From contig DATMMO010000413.1 of NCBI GenBank assembly GCA_035569695.1, positions 1 to 17,447 on the forward strand: a stretch of 17,447 bases of DNA, read 5' to 3'. Of this stretch, positions 14,340 through 17,447 are shown piece by piece. The stretch is from DASXMT01 sp035569695. GTDB taxonomy: Bacteria; Actinomycetota; Acidimicrobiia; Acidimicrobiales; RAAP-2. Made by a program: the position numbers and the translations under genes. The notes beneath the pieces are model-generated. The model saw nothing but the letters and a program-made list of their open reading frames with translations, was not told the DNA's origin and searched no databases. Each line of letters opens with the position of its first letter. Within the stretch, counting starts at the first letter, position 1.

Positions 14340-16016
14340 CTACGCTCCGCTCTTCACCAGCTCCTCGGCCAGCCGGGCCAGGGCTCGGCGGTCGGGCTTC
14401 TGGCTGGGCAGCCAGGGAACCTGGTCCTCGGACAGGACGAACATTTTCGTGGGCACCTTGAACGACGAGAGCTGCTGTTTGAGTCGGGCGGTGATGTCGT
14501 CGGTGTCGAGCGTCCCCGGTTGGCCGTCCTTGGTCGACCAGGGCACGACCAGGGCCACCACGTCCTGTTCATGGGTGGGGTGGGGCACGCCGAGGACGAA
14601 GGCCTGCATGACCTCGGGATAGGTGGTCAGGCAGATCTCGACTTCGGCCGGAGCGACGTTGGAGCCGCTGGTCTTGATCATGTCGGACTGGCGGCCCGAG
14701 AAGAACAACCAGCCGTCGCGATAGAGGGCCCGGTCCGAGGTGTGGTACCAGCCCTCGGCGTCGAAGGTGTCGGCCCGTTCCTGCTTGTAGAGGCCGAGCA
14801 TGACCGAATAGCCCCGGACCACCACCTCACCCTCGACTCCGTCGGGCAGGGGCTCGCCCGTGTCGAAGTCGACGATCCGGACCTCGACGCCGGGGACCAT
14901 GCGGCCGAACGTGCCCCGGTACTCGGGGGGCACGCCGTGTTGCTCCTCGTGCACGGTGTAGGAGCTGTGGGGACCAGACGTCTCGGTCATGCCCAGCGAG
15001 TTGCAGCTCAGGGTCGGGTCGGACGGGCGGCGATCGACCGGCACCTGGTCGTAGAGGGACCCGCCCAGCACCGAGCTGAAGTCGGTCGAGGGGTACCGGG
15101 GATGATCCATCAGCGCCTGGGTGGTCCCCGGCCAGGCCAGGATGTGGGTGATCCTCTCGCGTTCGATGGTCTGGAGCACTTCGCCGGCGTCGACGGCGCC
15201 CTGGGTGACCAGCGTGGCCCCGGAGACGAGGGCGCGGAACATGATGGTGTGGAACCCGCCGACCCAGAAGAAGGGCATGGGCGACCACAGCCGGAACGAG
15301 CTCTCCCATTGCGACAGGGCCGCCATGTTGGTGGCGTGACGGGTCATGCCCCCGTGGCTGTGCAGTGCGCCCTTGGGGTCGGCGGTCGAACCGGAGGTGT
15401 ACATCAGCATCATGGGGTCGGCCGGGGAGACGTCGGCCTCCATGGCCGCGGCCACCGCGGCCGGCCGCGCCGGTGGCTCGTCGCCCAGGCCGTCGCCCCA
15501 TCCACCCGTGGCCCAGGGGACGGGGGAGTCGCCCCAGAAGAACACCCCGCGCAACTGGGGCAGGCTGGGCAGCAGCAGTTCCGGGTCGGTCTGGTCGTCG
15601 AGCTCGGGGGCGACGGCGGCCAGTCGCCCCACGTAGTCGTGGGTCAGGAACGAGGGGACACCGAGCAGGTAGGCGACATCGGAGTGGCGGAGGAACCGGC
15701 CCAGTTCGAACTCCTTGTAGAACGTGCTCACTGGCACGATGACCGCACCGATACGGGTCACCGCCACCCACGAGATCACCCAGGCCGGACTGTTGGGGAA
15801 CAGCACCGCCACCTTGTCGCCCTTCGTCACTCCGGCCTCGACCAGTCGGGTTGCCAGATGCCGGGAGCGCCGGTCGAGCTGGGCATAGGTGACCGAGTCG
15901 TCCGGGGTGACCACGAACTGGTGGTCCCCCCAGGTGGCGGCGGCGTCGGCCACGGCGTTGCCCACCGTGGGCAGGTAGTCGGGGAAGGCGGGCTCGGCCC
16001 ACACGGCTTCGCTCAT
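14340..16016 (-). CDS. AMP-forming acyl-CoA synthetase, second copy (FadD-like)
   Basis: A 558-residue adenylate-forming enzyme, clearly diverged from the one at 342. Motifs: P-loop YTSGSTADPKG (206-216), SLGMTET (340-346), the A7 block GWYHTSDRA with Asp428 (TSD in place of the usual TGD), GRQSDMIKTSGSNVAP (441-456) and the C-terminal catalytic Lys540 in LPSQKPDRRAL, where Gln replaces the usual Gly before Lys. It would activate a second acid of the pathway or re-activate an intermediate. ATG at 16016 fits the domain start but has no Shine-Dalgarno sequence; a short ORF ends over it (ATGA). The gene faces the NifU gene tail to tail with 14 bases between, and its promoter lies in the operator region shared with the amidohydrolase at 16228. 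Confidence 0.93.
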   Translation of the reverse strand: MSEAVWAEPAFPDYLPTVGNAVADAAATWGDHQFVVTPDDSVTYAQLDRRSRHLATRLVEAGVTKGDKVAVLFPNSPAWVISWVAVTRIGAVIVPVSTFYKEFELGRFLRHSDVAYLLGVPSFLTHDYVGRLAAVAPELDDQTDPELLLPSLPQLRGVFFWGDSPVPWATGGWGDGLGDEPPARPAAVAAAMEADVSPADPMMLMYTSGSTADPKGALHSHGGMTRHATNMAALSQWESSFRLWSPMPFFWVGGFHTIMFRALVSGATLVTQGAVDAGEVLQTIERERITHILAWPGTTQALMDHPRYPSTDFSSVLGGSLYDQVPVDRRPSDPTLSCNSLGMTETSGPHSSYTVHEEQHGVPPEYRGTFGRMVPGVEVRIVDFDTGEPLPDGVEGEVVVRGYSVMLGLYKQERADTFDAEGWYHTSDRALYRDGWLFFSGRQSDMIKTSGSNVAPAEVEICLTTYPEVMQAFVLGVPHPTHEQDVVALVVPWSTKDGQPGTLDTDDITARLKQQLSSFKVPTKMFVLSEDQVPWLPSQKPDRRALARLAEELVKSGA

Positions 16017-16045
16017 GGGCGGGGGTCGAGGGTGATGGAGTGCAT
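16013..16045 (-). CDS. Possible 10-codon leader ORF coupled to the second acyl-CoA synthetase
   Basis: An ATG at 16045 (GAGGA about 9 bases upstream) opens a frame of 10 codons, MHSITLDPRP, ending in a TGA that overlaps the synthetase start as ATGA. The synthetase start has no ribosome site of its own. The same arrangement precedes the other synthetase in this window (283-345). Chance cannot be excluded for a frame this short. Confidence 0.25.
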   Translation of the reverse strand: MHSITLDPRP

Positions 16046-16141
16046 GGGATGTGGTCCTCGCGGATCTGGGTATGCCATTGGCCGTGGCGGCGCCATCGCC
16101 CCGCGGCGGTCAGGGCGTGGCGGTACCGTTATCTTCACCCA

Positions 16142-16157
16142 CCACCGAGTGCGGTGG
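16142..16157. repeat. Short inverted repeat in the divergent control region
   Basis: CCACCG (16142-16147) and CGGTGG (16152-16157) form a 6-bp stem with a 4-base loop, downstream of the leftward promoter and within the synthetase leader. No other structure supports a function. Confidence 0.2.
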
Positions 16158-16175
16158 GCCGTTCACCGTGTTAGC

Positions 16176-16204
16176 CTTATACCAAACGATTGGTAGAACT
16201 GCAA
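16176..16204 (-). promoter_or_regulatory. Candidate leftward promoter of the second acyl-CoA synthetase
   Basis: On the minus strand TTGCAG (16204-16199), a 17-base spacer and TATAAG (16181-16176). The -10 is close to consensus and the spacer is almost filled by the operator. The rightward gene may use TTAGCC (16171-16176) and TAGAAC (16194-16199), also 17 apart, but that -35 is poor. Confidence 0.45.
16179..16195. promoter_or_regulatory. TetR-type operator, copy 2
   Basis: ATACCAAACGATTGGTA, identical over its first 16 bases to the site at 6906. With the flanking T and A the arms extend to TACCAA/TTGGTA. It lies in the spacer of the leftward promoter and overlaps the candidate rightward promoter, so one bound TetR dimer could repress both the second synthetase and the second amidohydrolase. 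Confidence 0.65.
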
Positions 16205-16227
16205 TCCGTACCTGCTAGGGGGTCCCC

Positions 16228-17436
16228 ATGTCTTCCGTTTCGCCCTTCGACTTCCCCGTCTTCGACGCCGACAACCATCTCTACGAGACGACCGACGCCC
16301 TGACCAAGTACCTGCCGCCCGAGTACAAAGGGGCCATCGACTACGTCGATCTCCACGGCCGGACCAAGATCATGGTGCGGGGCCAGGTCAGCGACTACAT
16401 CCCCAACCCCACCTTCGACCGGGTGGGACGGCCCGGGGCCCAAGAGGAGTACTTCAAGGTGGGCAACCCCGAGGGCAAGACCTACCGGGAGATCATCGGC
16501 CGGGGTATCGACTGCCCGCCCGCCTTTCGAGAGGCCAGTGCCCGGCTCACCCTGCTCGACGAACAAGGCGTGGACTTCGCCATCATGTTGCCCACCCTGG
16601 CCAGCCTGATCGAAGAGCGCATGCGCGACGACCCCGACCTGTGTGCCGCGGCCATCCACGCCTTGAACACCTGGATGCTCGAGGCCTGGCCCTACGCCTA
16701 TAAGGACCGGGTCTTCTCCACCCCCATCATCACCCCCGGGGTGCTGGACAAGGCCCTGGACGAGCTGGACTTCCTGATCGACCACGGGGCCAAGGTCGTC
16801 CTCATGCGCCCCGCTCCGGCCTGGGGCTACCGGGGACCGCGCAGCTTCGCCCTGAAAGAGTTCGACCCCTACTGGACCAAGGTGGAAGAGGCGGGCCTGC
16901 TCGTCGTCTTCCACGCCTCGGACACCGGCTATGTCCGCTACACCAACGAGTGGGAGGGGTCCCAGACCGAGACCCAGGCCTTCGCCGAGCCCCAGCGCTT
17001 TACGGCCACGGTGAGAAACACCCACCGGGACATCCAAGACGCCGTCACCTCGATGATCTGCCACGGGGCCCTGTGGCGCCACCCCAAGCTCCGCATCGCC
17101 CTGATCGAGAACGGGGCGGGCTGGGTGCCCTCCCTTCTGGAGCACCTGGACCACACCTGGAAGACCATGCCCCACGAGTACGAGGAGCGGCCGTCGGACA
17201 CCTTCAGGCGCCACTTCTGGATGCACCCCTTCCACGAGGAGGACCCCCGCACCCTGGTCGAGCTGCTCGGGGCCGACCACATCATCTTCGGGTCGGACTA
17301 CCCCCACGTCGAGGGCCTGGCCCAGCCGGTGTCCTATGTCGACGAGCTGGCCGGCCTGCCCGAAGCAGACATCAGAAAGATCATGGGCGGCAACATGATG
17401 GGCCTGCTCGGCACCAAGGTCCCCGCCCCGGCCTGA
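16228..17436 (+). CDS. Amidohydrolase family 2 (ACMSD-like TIM-barrel) metal-dependent hydrolase, paralogue 2
   Basis: A 402-residue TIM-barrel protein of the same family as the one at 9475 but strongly diverged, so not a recent duplication. Putative metal ligands: Asp15-x-His17 in VFDADNHLYET, His229 in LLVVFHASDTG, Glu294 in IALIENGAGWVP and Asp357 in IIFGSDYPHVEG. The same Asp-x-His and Glu substitutions as in paralogue 1 are kept. It is likely a hydrolase, hydratase or decarboxylase acting on a pathway intermediate; the reaction is unknown. ATG at 16228 follows AGGGGG with 5 bases between. It is transcribed divergently from the second acyl-CoA synthetase, with the operator at 16179 between them. 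The gene is complete; 11 bases remain after its stop. Confidence 0.9.
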   Translation: MSSVSPFDFPVFDADNHLYETTDALTKYLPPEYKGAIDYVDLHGRTKIMVRGQVSDYIPNPTFDRVGRPGAQEEYFKVGNPEGKTYREIIGRGIDCPPAFREASARLTLLDEQGVDFAIMLPTLASLIEERMRDDPDLCAAAIHALNTWMLEAWPYAYKDRVFSTPIITPGVLDKALDELDFLIDHGAKVVLMRPAPAWGYRGPRSFALKEFDPYWTKVEEAGLLVVFHASDTGYVRYTNEWEGSQTETQAFAEPQRFTATVRNTHRDIQDAVTSMICHGALWRHPKLRIALIENGAGWVPSLLEHLDHTWKTMPHEYEERPSDTFRRHFWMHPFHEEDPRTLVELLGADHIIFGSDYPHVEGLAQPVSYVDELAGLPEADIRKIMGGNMMGLLGTKVPAPA

Positions 17437-17447
17437 CCGGGGCCGCT

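Noticed and set aside
13722..16196. An 824-codon open frame on the plus strand across the lactonase end and the whole second acyl-CoA synthetase
   Set aside because: It is the reverse-strand shadow of the synthetase in GC-rich DNA: low-complexity Gly/Arg/His-rich translation, no domain, and it crosses several well-supported genes.
16217..16222. AGGGGG considered as part of a riboswitch-like structure before the second amidohydrolase
   Set aside because: It is simply a well-placed ribosome-binding site; the 212-base divergent region shows no conserved riboswitch pairing I can recognise.
9475..17436. The two amidohydrolase genes as a large direct repeat or recent duplication bracketing the cluster
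   Set aside because: They share fold and metal-site pattern but have low overall sequence identity by eye, so they do not form a DNA repeat or a mobile-element boundary.

Overview
The window is a 17.4 kb stretch of high-GC DNA, packed with genes and with frequent GTG starts, strongly G/C-biased third codon positions and short intergenic gaps. Gene content (paired acyl-CoA dehydrogenases, several CoA ligases, TesB-like thioesterase, KstR2-like TetR regulator, two Amidohydro_2 proteins, an EHN-type alpha/beta hydrolase) points to an actinobacterium, for example a mycobacterium relative or a member of Acidimicrobiia; the genus cannot be fixed from the sequence. No rRNA, tRNA, mobile element, phage gene or CRISPR array was seen.

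Layout: (1) 3-185, the C-terminal end of an SDR oxidoreductase entering from the left. (2) 342-3589, a rightward unit: acyl-CoA synthetase, SDR dehydrogenase, TetR regulator. (3) 3636-6848, a leftward unit: TesB-like thioesterase, FAH-family hydrolase, zinc-free MDR reductase, SnoaL/NTF2-like protein. (4) 6849-7102, a divergent control region. (5) 7103-13986, a long rightward unit: two unlike acyl-CoA dehydrogenases, amidohydrolase, epoxide-hydrolase-like protein, zinc alcohol dehydrogenase, SMP-30-type lactonase; a small NifU-domain gene follows (14053-14325). (6) 14340-16016, a leftward second acyl-CoA synthetase. (7) 16017-16227, a second divergent control region. (8) 16228-17436, a second amidohydrolase.

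The genes read as one CoA-dependent catabolic pathway for a carboxylic acid or cyclic/terpenoid/steroid-like substrate: activation to a CoA thioester, alpha-beta dehydrogenation by a probable heteromeric dehydrogenase, alcohol/ketone and enone redox steps (SDRs, MDRs), hydrolytic steps (FAH, amidohydrolases, lactonase, alpha/beta hydrolase) and CoA release or recycling by the thioesterase. The substrate is not identifiable from the sequence.

The strongest non-coding signal is an identical 16-base sequence containing the near-palindrome ACCAAACGATTGGT in both divergent control regions (6906-6921 and 16179-16194), placed against recognisable promoter elements; a degenerate third copy lies next to the promoter of the first unit. 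This suggests that the local TetR protein controls the whole cluster. Several enzymes lack the standard catalytic residues of their families (epoxide-hydrolase-like, TesB-like, amidohydrolases), so the chemistry may differ from the family names.
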